Source: Cerrena zonata (Eukaryota > Basidiomycota > Agaricomycetes > Polyporales > Cerrenaceae). From it: a DNA stretch of 64,000 nucleotides. The DNA lies in contig JASBNA010000090.1 in assembly GCA_038087015.1 (NCBI GenBank), positions 1 to 64,000 on the forward strand, in the 5' to 3' direction. The notes below the pieces were generated by a model. It was not told where the DNA came from, made no database searches, and saw nothing but the letters and a program-made list of their open reading frames with translations. Position numbers and translations under genes: made by a program. Below are positions 25,805 to 38,030 of the stretch, piece by piece (within the stretch, counting starts at the first letter, position 1; each line of letters begins with the position of its first letter).

Positions 25805-25816
25805 GTATTTAAGTCT
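25805..25816 (-). promoter_or_regulatory. TATA-like core promoter of P450 at 23.7 kb
   Basis: The reverse strand reads AGACTTAAATAC about 28-40 bases before the ATG, shared with the three preceding P450 genes. Confidence 0.5.
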
Positions 25817-26618
25817 CATTACATATGTGAATGTTTTATCACAAAAGCTAGATTGCTGAATGAACCATCTTGGAAATGGGGGGCCAATATTCGAGCTACA
25901 AGCTTCGAGGGTTGTGGTGTTTGAAATTGGAGGAGGCACATCGAGCTAAGAACATCCTCCACCATGTGAAGTTGAAGAGCCATAGTAGGACATTCCCAGA
26001 ACATCTAGCCACTCATGTCCAGCAGAAGTAGTCTAGAACGCTATCTGACATGAGAGACGAGCAATTAATAGTACCACCCTTTTAGAAGACGGCTACGGAT
26101 TCGTGTGTGGAGCTCGCCCAGGCAACACTTCTGAGATCTGGAGAAGTTCCCACAACGAAAGGATTCAGAAAGGTACCCGGTGGTCACCAAATGCGTGATG
26201 AAAAGATAGGTCTCGAATATAATTTGTGTTAGAGAATGGAAGAAGAACAATAATCGTTGATATACTGCGACTTTAGAAATAGCAAACGAAAGACCCAAGT
26301 TCGGGAGATTTCGCTGGCGACAGCGCGCTTAACGACGGATGAAAGTCTTGCCGCTGTCCCACATGCCTTTCGGAAAGCGACGACACTATAGCACTCTCGA
26401 GTCTCGGTAGCATAGTAAATACATATAAATAAAACTTACATACAGTGGATTTGATCAAAGTGCGTTTTACAGAATGGAAAGGAAACTGCTAAGTCCATAA
26501 ATTCGGCAACACTATCCTAGAAGCACACACAGTTACACCGTACACCCTAAATGTACTTACAAACATAACTGAATGGAATAAATCAAGAGCCAACGGCGTG
26601 TAAACACGAAGCAGTTTA
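25817..26618. other. Spacer without recognisable features
   Basis: Only short ORFs without protein-like composition. Likely the 5' flank of the P450 at 23.7 kb and the 3' flank of the membrane-protein gene. Confidence 0.35.
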
Positions 26619-28186
26619 TCACAGCTCACCACCTCCGAAGCTACTCTTCTTGATCGCACTCAAGGTGTAATAATCTGAATTTCCACCTGCAGTACCTGAG
26701 GACAGATTCACATCGACACCTCGAGAGCCAGAAGCGAACTGAAGTCGGCTTCCTTGAGCAACGCGCGAATCCATGTTGGATCCCTCGGCAAAAGTCGTGT
26801 CCCAGACGCTCCTTTGGAAGTCCACCAGTACGACAATGAGGGCGGGGTATAGGCCCTGCAAGCGTGCGAGGTGAATATTATGTGAGGAGGAGGGCGGGAA
26901 CGGAAGAAACACTTACGACAACCTGGTTTCCCATGTACCACATGTGTTGTTGAAATTGTATTCCGAAGCCCCAGGTCAGGAACTGTATCAAAGTAGTTGA
27001 CATCGCAGCCTAAGCCAATACGGTCAACTTCCGAGCGGGAGATATACAACTAAAACAGGTTACTCACCCACCACGCAAGGTAGAGGAATCCCGATTCGAT
27101 GAGCAGTGCAAGGATTCTCTCAACCAGAGTGCGTCTAGCATTTGGTCCGAGAGATCGCTTGATCAGACGACGATGTTTCCTATAGCAATGTCAGCATTCA
27201 ATTGAAAAGAGATCACAGGAAATGCGGGAAGAAACACAGCATCCAGTGTTGAAATAGAAAAAGATCATGCTCACCAAGCTTTATAAGCAATCATTGCTGT
27301 AGCGACACCGTTGGTCCCCATGGTTAAGGACCACCCAACAATGTTGAGATTGGCAGCAGGAGCACACCACTGTGGGCGAATTTCATCACGTGTGAAGTTC
27401 CAGCAAAGTGCGTAGGCGGCGCGCTCGACAGGGAGAATGACTATTAAAAAGGCCCAGTGTCAATTGAGCGGGGGGTAATGACGTAACGATTAAAAGTAAG
27501 AAGCATACCAAGAGCAGCGAACCACAGGATGCAAGGGAAGAGTAGATAAAGCGGCTTGTCTTCCCATACGGCATAGGTCCTCCATAATACGATTGTATCA
27601 CCCAAGAGGAACTAAATCGTAGATCAGGAAACCAAGTCCAAATAATGTGTCGGCCGCCTTACCTGGATGGAGAATATGGTGGACATAGTATAGAAAAGGA
27701 CTTCGTCTATGAGGATCCCATTCGCAATCCTGTCTTGATATGTTTGCCCGTCCACTAACGGTGCCATGTTGACTATATTGACGCTAACGGCGAACCTTAC
27801 AATGCTGAGGACCAGAAAGACCGTGGATAAGAAGAACATGACGAGCATAAGAATCAGGACGCGTTTTCGAGGAGCTGGCATCCGATAGTTCTGGCTTGGG
27901 CGTCTCCTAAAAGACATGGTAGTCAGTACCAGAGACTATCGGCACGAATGAAGCCACAACATACGTTAACCGGTAGACGAGGAAACTTAGTACCACTAGG
28001 TAAATGCCTGTATATCGACGAGAGGAGTGAGATTCCTGGTGCATGTCCGTGCCTAGGGGTTGTCGACGTACCCCACATGATGCATTCGCCAAAGATGACA
28101 ACTCCTTTCCTGAGGATGAAGTACCCATCATCTTGCAAGATGAAGAACTCTCCATCTGTCATCGGTATCGGTGCGTCGTCACTCAT
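26619..28186 (-). CDS. Seven-helix fungal integral membrane protein
   Basis: Starts at the ATG at 28184-28186 (MSDDAPIPMTDGEFF) and stops at 26619-26621. About eight exons give hydrophobic segments in order: GIYLVVLSFLVYRL; a long one in VLILMLVMFFLSTVFLVL; SIQFLLGDTIVLWRTYAVW; YLLFPCILWFAALVVIL; ANLNIVGWSLTMGTNGVAT; LVERILALLIESGFLYLAWW; and VGLYPALIVVLVDF. A Ser/Gly-rich cytosolic tail ends in FGGGEL. The LLGDTIVLWRTYAVW signature is common in a large uncharacterised family of mushroom seven-helix proteins, sometimes described as GPCR-like. Ligand and function are unknown. There is no obvious link to the P450s beyond position. Confidence 0.75.
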
Positions 28187-31100
28187 CCTAGAGGGGACAG
28201 GGGAAAGATGTAAATAGGAGCAAGCGAGGAAGAAAAAGAAAAGACGCACTTGATCTATGCGAGACCTGTTCTCTAGTTGGTTATGAGGTCGACTGCGTTA
28301 TATAGTCGGGAAGGGGTGACGGCGAGGGGTATCTAATCAGGTTGCAGTAGGCCAGCACACTGGAAGTCAGACATCCATTCCCTTGAGGGATATAGGAATT
28401 CGAGGCAGCGGATATAAGAGATCGGGGAAGTTGGTCCCCCAACAATGCGACAGCCTGTTACTTGAATAACCGACCTATGAGTCTGATATGATGATGCCAT
28501 GACTACAAATCACGGTACATTGAGGAACCATCTGTGGCGTTAATATTAGGCTGTAAAAGGCAGGTGTAGAGTTAATCTGGCGCCAGCCACCCACCACAAT
28601 AATCGAGGAGAGGAGCTTAGATCTCTTCAGATATCATCCAGATCTAGATAGAAGACATCCTCATCCATCATTTCCCCGAAAGAAGCAGACAAACGCCATG
28701 TTCATCTCTCCTGATGTGGCTGAAAAATATTCTGCCGCGGGAAGCTTCTGATTTGTGCAAGGTCGCATTCGAGTTCAAGTTCATCAAAGTAAATGAGGCC
28801 TGGCCTGAGCTAGCTCGTAAAAACTGATACCAATCTCCTCGTTTGCAGATCGGTAGCAATCCGTCTATTTTTGTACTGCATGAATTATGTGTTTATGAGT
28901 AGATCAGGACACCCTTTACGCCGCCGTTAGGCCCGGGACAGTTTAGAGATTTTGAACCCTCGTTAGAGCCTGTTAGAGCCTCGGGCATTTGTCATGAGCA
29001 TGCACATGATTTGGCTTTCTCGGAGTTGATGATCTTCAGAAAATCCATCGCTTTTAAAACGATGGTGATGGCGAGTTGTCCCAACATCAAGAACGAAGCA
29101 TCGACATATTGCGCAAGCTTCATATTGCCACATTATTTCAGATTAGAGGTTCCGAGGAAAAGTCATACTACCCGAAGCATCTCCGATGATATACTGGGAC
29201 ACCCAGGTAGCGGCTGTAGCGTACCTATACGGTGCCAGACGGTACCCCATCGTACCATCCCTCGTCTCGGAAGGTCTATTCCTTCCTTCGATATAGAACA
29301 TGCATCAATTTATACATGCGCCGCCATAATTGACTTTTTGTTCGGGTGGATTCACTTTGAGCAAGTGTCACCACCGTTCTGCACCTGCCCATTCAGTCAT
29401 CTGCATGTGACTTAGTACGATCCATATGGGCTTCTGATATTGATCGCATTCGCCGATGCGATAAGGTCCGACACCACAATCAGAATGTCCGAACTTATCG
29501 TGAAGTAATAGCGAAATATGCGCAAATTTTTAGCTCAAACAGATGTGCAGAATATTCTCTTGAAGATGTAATGAAGCAAAGTATAACTTTAGCCGTTAGC
29601 TGGCTTCGGTGACCACAAGTGGCGACACAACTCAAAATAGCCTAGTCAGTATGGTGGTAGCCCCAAACTCCCAGGGCAATAGATGGGGTAGCGGAACAGA
29701 GCCAATTAAGTCTGCATGGTGGTCTCCGCTGACCCGGCGAATGGGGTCAGTCGCAATTCCGAACTTTTAGACGAAACGTTACTATGTACGGTATGAGCGA
29801 CCTTCTGCGAGCTTTCAGATGTCCCTGTCCATCACGGCTGCCGATCACGAAGCTACACTTCACTGTACCGAAATGACCACATCTGTGCTTCGTAAGAGAG
29901 GAGCCACACTGACACCCAGCTTGCAAAGCTGCGAAGGACTCGGAACACGCACGCGGCCACGCGTTGAGAACTGCTGATGTGTAACTTCTGTTGAGTCAGG
30001 TGAAGGAGTGATGAAGTGGAGAGTGTTTCATCAAACTTCATCACGGTTCGCTGTACGACACAAGTGTCTGCCCTTGTGCCAGAGCCTCGCCGATCGTTTG
30101 GCCGAGAATGTACCAAGGGAGGCCCAGCTTGGCCACGGGTGTACGAACATCGTAGGAAAGAGGTACATATTGTAATCGAGAAGATTTGCTACGCACTTCA
30201 CTCCTTTATCCATGTCCTAAGACCTCGGGGATTCTATCTGATGACCGCGCCTGGGCACAAGGTCATCGCGCTCTTTCTCGGAAGGATATCAAGGGCGTCC
30301 TAGCATATGTGAGTCCAATCGTGTAACTGTGGGATGCAGATTTCTATTGTCTATATCGAAATGCAGGAGTTTTTATACCGAGATGAGACGCGAATGTAGC
30401 ATAGCACTGGCCAAGACCAAGACACCGCGGAATCATCAGAGAAGTTGATTGTCGGCTAGTTTGCAGGGAAGAGAATCGGGGATTCTGTGACCCGAAATGG
30501 AAATGCACCTTCTAAATATGGATATCCGTTTCACGTGGCACTCAACGCCGAGAAAAGTTTGAACGCTTGACGACGTTGGCGTCTTCCTGTTTCTATAACA
30601 AACATACTTTTAATCTTTTTCGTTGGAACGTCGAGTGTATTACCTAAGTGTGTTCTTGCCAGTATCAAACCCAATATTTACTCGAGTCGCCACATCAGGC
30701 ACCTAGGTTCCATAATTCGCTTCCAAGAGTCTAGAGAGGCACAGTGCATTACTTACGTCCTCAACTTAACCTCGGCCATGTCCCCTCAGTATCGCATCTC
30801 ATCTCATTTCAATAGCAGCAATGCCTTACGCTTTCGTTACCACGGCAGCGCATTCATCACAGTTGATTGGTGATGGATCACTTCCCAACTCAAGCCAAGT
30901 AAGTAACCCACATCACCCTCGAGTCGAAGCTAACTTGACATAGGACCCAATGTCACAAAACAACATCTCTGTGTCATCAACCACCTTAAACGTGACTTTA
31001 AAATCCTCTCTAAGTCCATCATTGAGTACTTGAGGCTGACTTTGCCGGGACGCAAAACAGTAATCCGGAATACTAGGGTGTCGTCACCAAGCGTATTCTT

Positions 31101-31842
31101 GATCAGCGACTAAGTACTGTCACTTTTACAGTGCATGTTATAAGTAATACTCGCTCCTGAAACTTATGGATACTCTCCACTACCTGCCGTACTGATTTTC
31201 CTACTGATTGACATGATGAGATCTTGCCTTGGCACAGGAGCAGGGGTAACGTTGATCAGCTGGTTGAAGAGCACGATTGTGGTACTTTAAACCCATTCTG
31301 TGTTTGATAGTCGCGCATACCGGCACCTGTACAGGAAGTACACCTCTTCTGCTTTCGCCGGTGAGTTTCCAAGCGCTCCAAATAGGGTTGCGTGCTTACA
31401 CGCACGTCAACTCGACGACATACAGTGGGTATTACACACATTCTCAGTTGCCTTTTACCATCAAGTGTTTCGGCCCAAACTGTGGTGTGCCATTCGACCC
31501 GTTCTAAATGAACTCACTATACCACTGGCACAACTCATGCAGCAATCTGTATACTTCGTTCATACCATAGCATCTTGATAGGGCGTCCTGTTGAAGGCCT
31601 AAACATTTGGTACTACGCCGCCTAACATTTGAATGCTGATGTAGTGTATTCTTGTTCGTGTCGTGTTATAGGGTTTCCTTCTTATCCCCACAACGTCTCT
31701 TGCGCCGCGATGGCTTACCCGGTGACCGGTCGTGTTCAATGGTTAGTCTACTTTGCTTTTCGGTTTAAGTTGGGTTTTGAAGCTCATATATGCCTTTACG
31801 CGGGTTTGAAGTACAGATCCCACACCGATACCCCCACTCGCA
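28187..31842. other. Long spacer with no confident gene
   Basis: About 3.6 kb. Several ORFs of 60-135 codons occur (for example 29011-29415 + and 31300-31578 +) but none shows a family signature or convincing splice extension. A possible tiny two-exon reading starts at 30820 (MPYAFVTTAAHSSQLIGDGS) but is unsupported. The last 100 bases are the promoter of the P450 at 31843. No repeat was recognised. Confidence 0.3.
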
Positions 31843-33958
31843 ATGGACTCAATCACCACTTGTGCTGTGATTCTCGCCTCAACTTTTCTCCTCCAGTGGC
31901 TGAAGAAATCCCTTTGGCCGAAGCTGCCCTTCCCTCCCGGACCCATAGGGTATCCTATCATCGGGAATATGCTTGATGTCCCTAGCGTGATGCCCTGGAA
32001 AACGTATAGAGACTGGTCGAAGGTCTACGGTTTGTATTCTTAATACGCATACCAGTTCGACGTTAACCAAACTTAGGTGATGTGATATTCCTCAACCTGC
32101 CCGGGAGTTCTCTTGTTGTGCTAGGGTCGGCGCAAGCGGCAGTTGACCTACTAGAGAAGCGTTCTGACATTTATTCCGACAGACCCATATCTGTATTGCA
32201 CCAGATGTGAGTAGATGAAACGGTGGCGGTTCTTTCTGTTTAATTGAATGTTATAGGATGTCATGGGATTGGAACCTGGCATTCATGCCTTACACGCCAC
32301 TGTGGCGTAACCAAAGGAGGGAGTTTCACCAATTCTTCAACTCGGGCCAAGTTTCAAAGTACCAACCGATACAGCTTCGGGAGTGTAGAGCCTTTCTTCA
32401 ACGCCTCTTGAACTCACCTTCTGCAGACCTGGGTCAAAATATTCGACAGTACGTAACGCAATACTGTCAGGAAGGCTTTATCCTCTAATACCGCGCAGCG
32501 TATTCACAGCAATCATCCTTAAAGTCACCTACGACATGGATATTTCTGATCTACGCAACGAATATGTCCTCTTCGCCCAGGAGGCTGTTGATGGTCTTAG
32601 TCGTGTCACTGTGCCCGGTGTCTATTGGGTAGAATTCTTTCCATTTCTCAGACATGTTCCAAGCTGGGTTCCGGGAACATCTTCCAGGAGGTTGGCCGAA
32701 TACTATAAACCTATAGTCGAGATAATGCGAGACAAAGCATTTGATGACATCAAGCAAGATATGGTGTGTCAAATCCTATGTTTAAGGATGTTCTACGTAT
32801 TAACAACGAAACACTTAGGCGAATGGAAAGGAGTCCCCATCAGTGGCTGCAGCACTGCTATCGCGACTGTACAAGAAGGCAGGAGAAGACGACGCGAACC
32901 TCATTGATGACAAGGTGGCGCGGAATGTCGCAGGTCTTGCGTATGCAGGTCAATTTCGATGTTCATTTCATTGCAGAGGGAAGCTGACTAGTTTCATTTT
33001 AGCGGCCGCCGATACCGTACGTGTGAATGATCTTTTTTCTGTGACAATCTTTCATCGTGTTCTTAGACAACGTCCGCAGGTCAATCGTTCTTAATTGCCA
33101 TGTCCCTCTATCCCGACGTACAGCGAAACGCACAGGAAGAGCTAGATCGCGTGGTTGGCCCCAACAGATTGCCTGACTTCCGTGATAATGACGAACTCGT
33201 ATATGTTCGAGCCGTTGTTCTGGAGGCGATGCGTTGGATGTCAGTGGCCCCCCTCGGTATTGCCCATCGTGTTACTCGTGACGATGAATACAGAGGGTGC
33301 CTAATCCCGAAGGGCACCATCGTCAGCGCCGTGAGTCATTCGCCCCGATCCCTTCCCACTATTTGATGTTCACATGCTTCGCACTCTATATAGAACATTT
33401 GGTAAGTAATTAAATGTCCTAGAACTATTTTTAAATTGTCCTGATTATCGTGTTTATCTAGGGCAATGTTGAACAACCCGGAAGATTACCCAGAACCAGA
33501 GGTATTCAATCCAGGAAGGTTTCTGAAAGATGGGAAGCTTAATCCTGCTGTTCGCGATCCTCTCACCCTGGCATTTGGTTTCGGACGACGGTGAGTAATT
33601 CATGCTTACTTGATGATGGAAAGTTATCATATTCGATACATGTCCTAGAGTCTGTCCTGGACGATACCTCAGTAATGGATCATTATTCATGATGATTGCT
33701 TCCATCCTGCATACGTTCAATATTATTCCTACAGCTGGAGAGGATAGGAAACGGTTTGACCCTGCCATGGATACCGTGACGGGACTAGTTTCGTGCGTGT
33801 AGAATTCTGTTCTTCTTTGCCGCATAAGCCCTCCTGATCTGTCTGCGAACCGTAGCGCCCCGAGCTATATTCCCTGCAAGGTTGTTCCTCGCTCGAAGGG
33901 CGCTGAGTGTCTAATTAACTCAAACAGACATTCGTCGTCAATGAGTGAAGGGCTATGA
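31843..33958 (+). CDS. Cytochrome P450 (full splice model, 521 aa)
   Basis: Best-resolved P450. Exons: 31843-32029, 32077-32206, 32257-32448, 32499-32763, 32819-32948, 33003-33016, 33067-33330, 33394-33401, 33462-33590, 33649-33792 and 33856-33958, totalling 1566 coding bases in one frame, normal length for a microsomal P450. It shows an anchor (MDSITTCAVILASTFLLQWL), the hinge FPPGPIGYPIIGN, MSWDWNLAFM, WRNQRREFHQFF, I-helix AAADTTSAGQSF, helix-K EAMR, a PxRF-like PGRF and the heme loop FGFGRRVCPGRYL with its Cys. Exon 6 is 14 bases and exon 8 only 8 bases (AACATTTG, Asn-Ile-Trp). The C-terminus carries a short Ser-rich extension beyond its paralogues. It is the only intact forward-strand P450 of the first half of the window. 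Substrate unknown. Confidence 0.94.
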
Positions 33959-34821
33959 AGCTATAAAATCTACCGCTAGCGCTTCTAGCATCATCTATTT
34001 GAGTACGTTGCGTTACATCGATGTCAATTCATGTAGAACCTTTGAAATTTCTGTCTTACACATTGTGCTTCTTGGAATTGTATATTGTGTATACTAACAC
34101 ATTAGGGGTCAGAGCGATAGTGGATTCGGCGCGCGACTTCGTTTGTTGGAATCGAATACACAGCCTCAGGGGATAACACCCGCTAACACGGAGCGGCATA
34201 TACCCGACCTGCTCAGGACACTGAGCCAGTACTGTAGGAACTACATCGGCAGGTCCGCGAGCTCGTAGTCGTATGTACTTGTGGACCTTAGCGCGGGTAT
34301 CTGCAGCTACATTCGTCTGAAACTTATAGACTCACTCATTTCTTTTTATTTATTTACCTTCGGCATTAGGGAACACAACGCATTCCTGTTTGGACAACTC
34401 GCCAAGTTACGCCATACCCATCTCCAGCTAGTCTCCGTGGCAAACTCTATACTGGGTAAGGCGACTGGATGACAATCGGTCCAGGCGCTTAGCATAGAAT
34501 CTCCAGCCATTCGGTCATCTCTACTTCCAATTCCTTCGGACACTACGACATGTGTTCTACCTCTTTGGCGATACCTGGACTCTGTGAAGTACCTCCTATC
34601 GATAGCTAGCAAATAAACTCTCAGAAAGTAACTTGAAAGCAACTAAACCACAAACTAAGCAAATATACTATTTGAAGTCAACACTTTTGTCCATCGCATG
34701 TACAGTTTCTGTGCGTACTGCGCTATGGGAGTTAGGGACGGATACGCGATTTACCCTTCACTGCCGTGAAGAATCAGTTTCAGTGGTCGTACAGATCCAA
34801 ACGTATCAATCACTAAAATGC
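33959..34821. other. Spacer without recognisable features
   Basis: Short ORFs only. A stretch near 34555-34600 (CTGGACTCTGTGAAGTACCTCCTATCGAT, given here by position) resembles sequence at about 47285-47330, hinting at a small degenerate repeat. Confidence 0.3.
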
Positions 34822-35778
34822 TCAAAACATCCACTTCCCGAGTAGAATCATTGTCACAGCAGCAACGATAGGGGCCAACACGCGGCGAACTTGCATCTCG
34901 ATGCCTTCTTGGGCCGCATCGTGGGGTCGGGTCTCAAGCTTATTAGTGTATGTCTGATGATGGTTGATTTGCTCGGGTCCGCAATCTGGACATCGAGTCA
35001 ACAGCAGCCGGGGATGCAGTTAGAGTTGAATACATACCATTGAACATGATAGTTATTTTAAACGCCTTCAGCGTCTTCAGGGGCCTCCTTGCAGGACTGT
35101 GTATCCATTTTTCAATAACGTCATCGGAAAGGCTGAGTTGCGAAGCTAAGCTTGGACCGCCTGGGCTATATAATGATGAGTCATTAGTCAGATGTGTAGA
35201 GCCTGCTCTAGCATGACACTTACAGACCCGTATCGAGCGCTACGCAGTGGTTGAAATGACCATTGATGTATTCTCGCTGTCCTTGAGTGGGATCGGGTTC
35301 ACGAAAGAGGTGGACAAGAAACATCTTGACGACTATGACGCTTGTGCCAGTTCTGTCCCGCCTGAATGCAGGGTTGTCGACTGGCGTTGAGTTAGCAATC
35401 ACCGCCGTCGCAGAACACCATCGCGGACAGACGCACGGAAGACGTAGTCTCTGTACTGCACCAAGTATTCGGCGAGCCGTGCCGAGACGATATCCTTCTC
35501 AGTGGCGGACACAAGCACGTTGTCCAAAACTGTCCCGTCCTCGCTCTGGATGCTACACATAACATGTGCGCCTGTGAGCAGCTGCAATTTGACTCGCAAA
35601 GAGACATCCTACATCCGAGAGAGTTGATATCACAGCGACACATGTAGGGAAACGAGAGACGTACCGAGCCATGGTTGATGCTGATCATATAGTGGATCAC
35701 ACCGTTTATGTCTTGCCTATCACGCGTCTCGGCTGCAGCGCCGTTGGCAAGAGGGGTCAGCCAAACCTTGTTACGCAT
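34822..35778 (-). CDS. Unknown-family protein UF1, with C-terminal membrane segment
   Basis: I do not recognise the product. It starts at the ATG at 35776-35778 (MRNKVWLTPLANGAAAETRD) and stops at 34822-34824. Five exons, about 244 residues. Exon 2 opens DVSLRVKLQLLTGAHVMCSI, exon 3 holds VVKMFLVHLF and GHFNHCVALDTG, exon 4 reads VIEKWIHS and LKAFKITIMFN. The last exon ends in a hydrophobic segment (VLAPIVAAVTMILLGKWMF) that could be a tail anchor. The intron after exon 1 is phase 0 and the one after ALDTG is phase 2, as in UF2-UF5. The alternating hydrophobic pattern suggests a beta-rich domain. A dispersed repeat lies about 310 bases upstream. Homology to the other UF genes rests on shared intron positions and aligned blocks seen by eye. 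Confidence 0.6.
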
Positions 35779-36090
35779 AGCTCAAAGCGATGTAGGTCGT
35801 GAAAAGGAGGATGTAGTGGGCGTGTGCAAAGGGGAGGGAAAGGAGAATATACGGGTGTGGATTTATGACGCATCGAACCAGCTTCTTTAGTAGCTCATTT
35901 TGGTTACGGAGAACTTGCTTCGGAGAGTCGATATTCTCTCCAGTGTTATTCTGCAACATAGACGAGAGAATGAATATACAGGAGAATGGTTAGTAAGATG
36001 ATGTTGGTTGTACTCCGAGCCCGAGTTATTGGTTGCTGGAATACTAACTTGAACTTGAGCTTGGTGACCTGCGGCGGTGTTGCGTTGAAT

Positions 36091-36645
36091 CCGTAATAGG
36101 AAGGTGTCGTGTTCACTGGCGCCGGGGGAAAATAAAAAAAATAAAAAGATGAGATGTTCGCGAGCTCGTAAACCAGCTTCTATAATGCTCTACCAACGGT
36201 CCTCCGGAGAGTCAGGGCAAAGCCGTCTCCGTGTGGGCAGGGTTTGATCCCTAGGGTAGCCTCGCACCACTATGCCGACAGAGGGAGGAGCTCCCCGCGT
36301 CCCCGGAACAACGCCGGTAGACATTTAGGCTTGGTGAGCTTGGTTTGGGTTCCAGTACCCCATATACCACTTGCGCTAGCATCTCGTTATTTCTATTCAT
36401 TTGCATCAGCTTATATGGCTTACTTTTGGCGGCTTGGGGGAGCAACTCTTGCATCCTAGGATGAGTTTGAGTGACGGCGGAGGTGATTTCTGGACACGGC
36501 GATCTTTGGAGGGTCCGGTAATCAATATTTTGATAGAAGTCTGTGGAGGAAGGCGAAATGGAAGAGTCAGGGCAGCTCAGGTTGTAGGGAAGAAGGCAGG
36601 TATGTGACATGTCGGTCCGACTCAGTCACCGTCACCGTGACGTTA
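36091..36645 (-). repeat. Dispersed ~550-bp repeat, copy 1 (inverted)
   Basis: Strongly similar over its length, in reverse orientation, to 45226-45768 and 54196-54745. Shared landmarks are CCGACATGTCACA at one end, CACCTCCGCCGTCACTCAGACTC, GATGCTAGCGCAAGTGG, GCTCCTCCCTCTGTCGGC, TTATAGAAGCTGG and GGCGCCAGTGAACACG near the other end. No long ORF is kept in all copies and no clear terminal inverted repeats are visible, so it is a non-autonomous element or solo terminal repeat of unknown class. Confidence 0.8.
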
Positions 36646-37198
36646 TAGACATGGAGCTGTTCCGTCCTCGTACTAATAGGACAACGAGGACATACTAATG
36701 AAGTTAATGAACGTTTCTTTTAACCATCGTGTTTCGATCCATGCGGATCCATGCGCACCGAGTTAGAGTGACCTGCCAGGGTTTGACCGATTCAGTGATT
36801 CTAAGTTGTTACCATCAAGGTCAGACGACTCAAAGCGTCGGATCCACAAATCAGTATTTCGGCCACTGTGAGTGTCGTAGAGAACTGGGTGTGTAGAATC
36901 TAACCCTACGTAGTAGGGATTAATGGTTAGTCACGTATCCCGCATTGTCCTCCTGATTCGAATTAAGTCGTATGTTCCAAAATAGACGATTGTTTGGAAT
37001 GAGGGTGATGGCAGGAACCGGATTGGATCCTCATTTTCTTAAACACATTCTCAGTACCAGCAATACAAGTTATTAAAACCGGTACCCAGGAAACCGTTGA
37101 CCAAGTCCACTCTTGGGTTGCATTATAGATCTGGTACGAAACTCCCCATATCGCACCGCGCACAGATAGTAAACAATACTAGAAATGTAAGCAATACA
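36646..37198. other. Spacer between repeat and P450 remnant
   Basis: No recognisable gene or repeat. Confidence 0.3.
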
Positions 37199-38030
37199 TC
37201 AATACTCACACGATTGGGCTATTAGACACTTGGGTTCCTTCGAGCGAGGAGCGACTGTGCAAGGGGCTCCGAGAATATTCCAAGAAACCAATACAGTAAG
37301 GAATGACAAAGAGACAAACGCACGAAATGAGACCTGTCAAGATATCCCTAGCAGAGTCAGATCGTTCTCCAAGTCCATCCTCCGCAATTGTAGAAAGAAT
37401 ATTGAAGGTACGCACAATGGAAGCAGTCATCATGAATAATAGTGATGAACTGAGGTATTATCCAGGACAGACGTTTTGAAGACACCCATGATCATCTGAT
37501 GTATCAACATCAAGTATGTATGAAATACTCACCGTCGTCCGAATCCAAACGCCATGGTGAGAGGATCGCAAACAGCAGTATCGAGTGAGCTGCCTTCCGA
37601 GAACTGTTTCGGTTTGGGTACTTCTGGTATTGGGCACTCTCAGTATGTCACGGTTTTTTTCTAGTCTCCGTGGTTGACTGTATGCAGATGAAGGTGGGAT
37701 GACAGTCGATCCTAGCCTTAGCATTCAACATTGCTTTACGGCACGCAATAAATAGGACAATCAAGAAATAATTCTAGCACATTCTATCACTCACCAAACG
37801 GTCAATAGGAGTGGGGACGGGCGGCTCACGATACTGACGATGGTGCTCTTTGGGATGAGGTACCCTTTATATTCATCGTCATCAACGGAAGACCAATACA
37901 TCGCTCTCAGTAAGACGGCTCGAATATAAGTACACGAGTTCATCATAATCACGGAAGTCGGACGGTCTGTTGGGGCCTACGACGTGATCCAACTCTCAGG
38001 CTTTCTGTTTCGGAATCACTGCAAGTGATC
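37199..38030 (-). pseudogene. Cytochrome P450 remnant (C-terminal part)
   Basis: Only the 3' portion of a P450 survives. From high to low coordinates: part of the exon with PDFRDYDELVY-like sequence near 37950, a decayed middle, TAVCDPLTMAFGFGRR near 37550, the heme-loop exon starting VCPG, MMTASIVRTFNILS, and the C-terminal exon TVAPRSKEPKCL. In the heme loop the codon after CPG, Arg in all intact paralogues, is TAA. The exons before helix K are missing. Clearly non-functional. Confidence 0.85.

Noticed and set aside
29011..29415. 134-codon ORF as a gene
   Set aside because: No recognisable motif, no similarity to other window genes and no splice extension; composition is not protein-like.
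30820..31030. Tiny two-exon ORF (MPYAFVTTAAHSSQ...) as a mating pheromone precursor
   Set aside because: It can be spliced to a stop, but the end is not a CaaX box and no other feature of pheromone precursors is present.
36091..36645. Dispersed repeat as a tRNA-derived SINE
   Set aside because: A B-box-like GGTTTGATCCC and an A-box-like GGTAGAGCATT are present, but they lie on opposite strands and in the wrong order for one Pol III promoter, and there is no A-rich tail.
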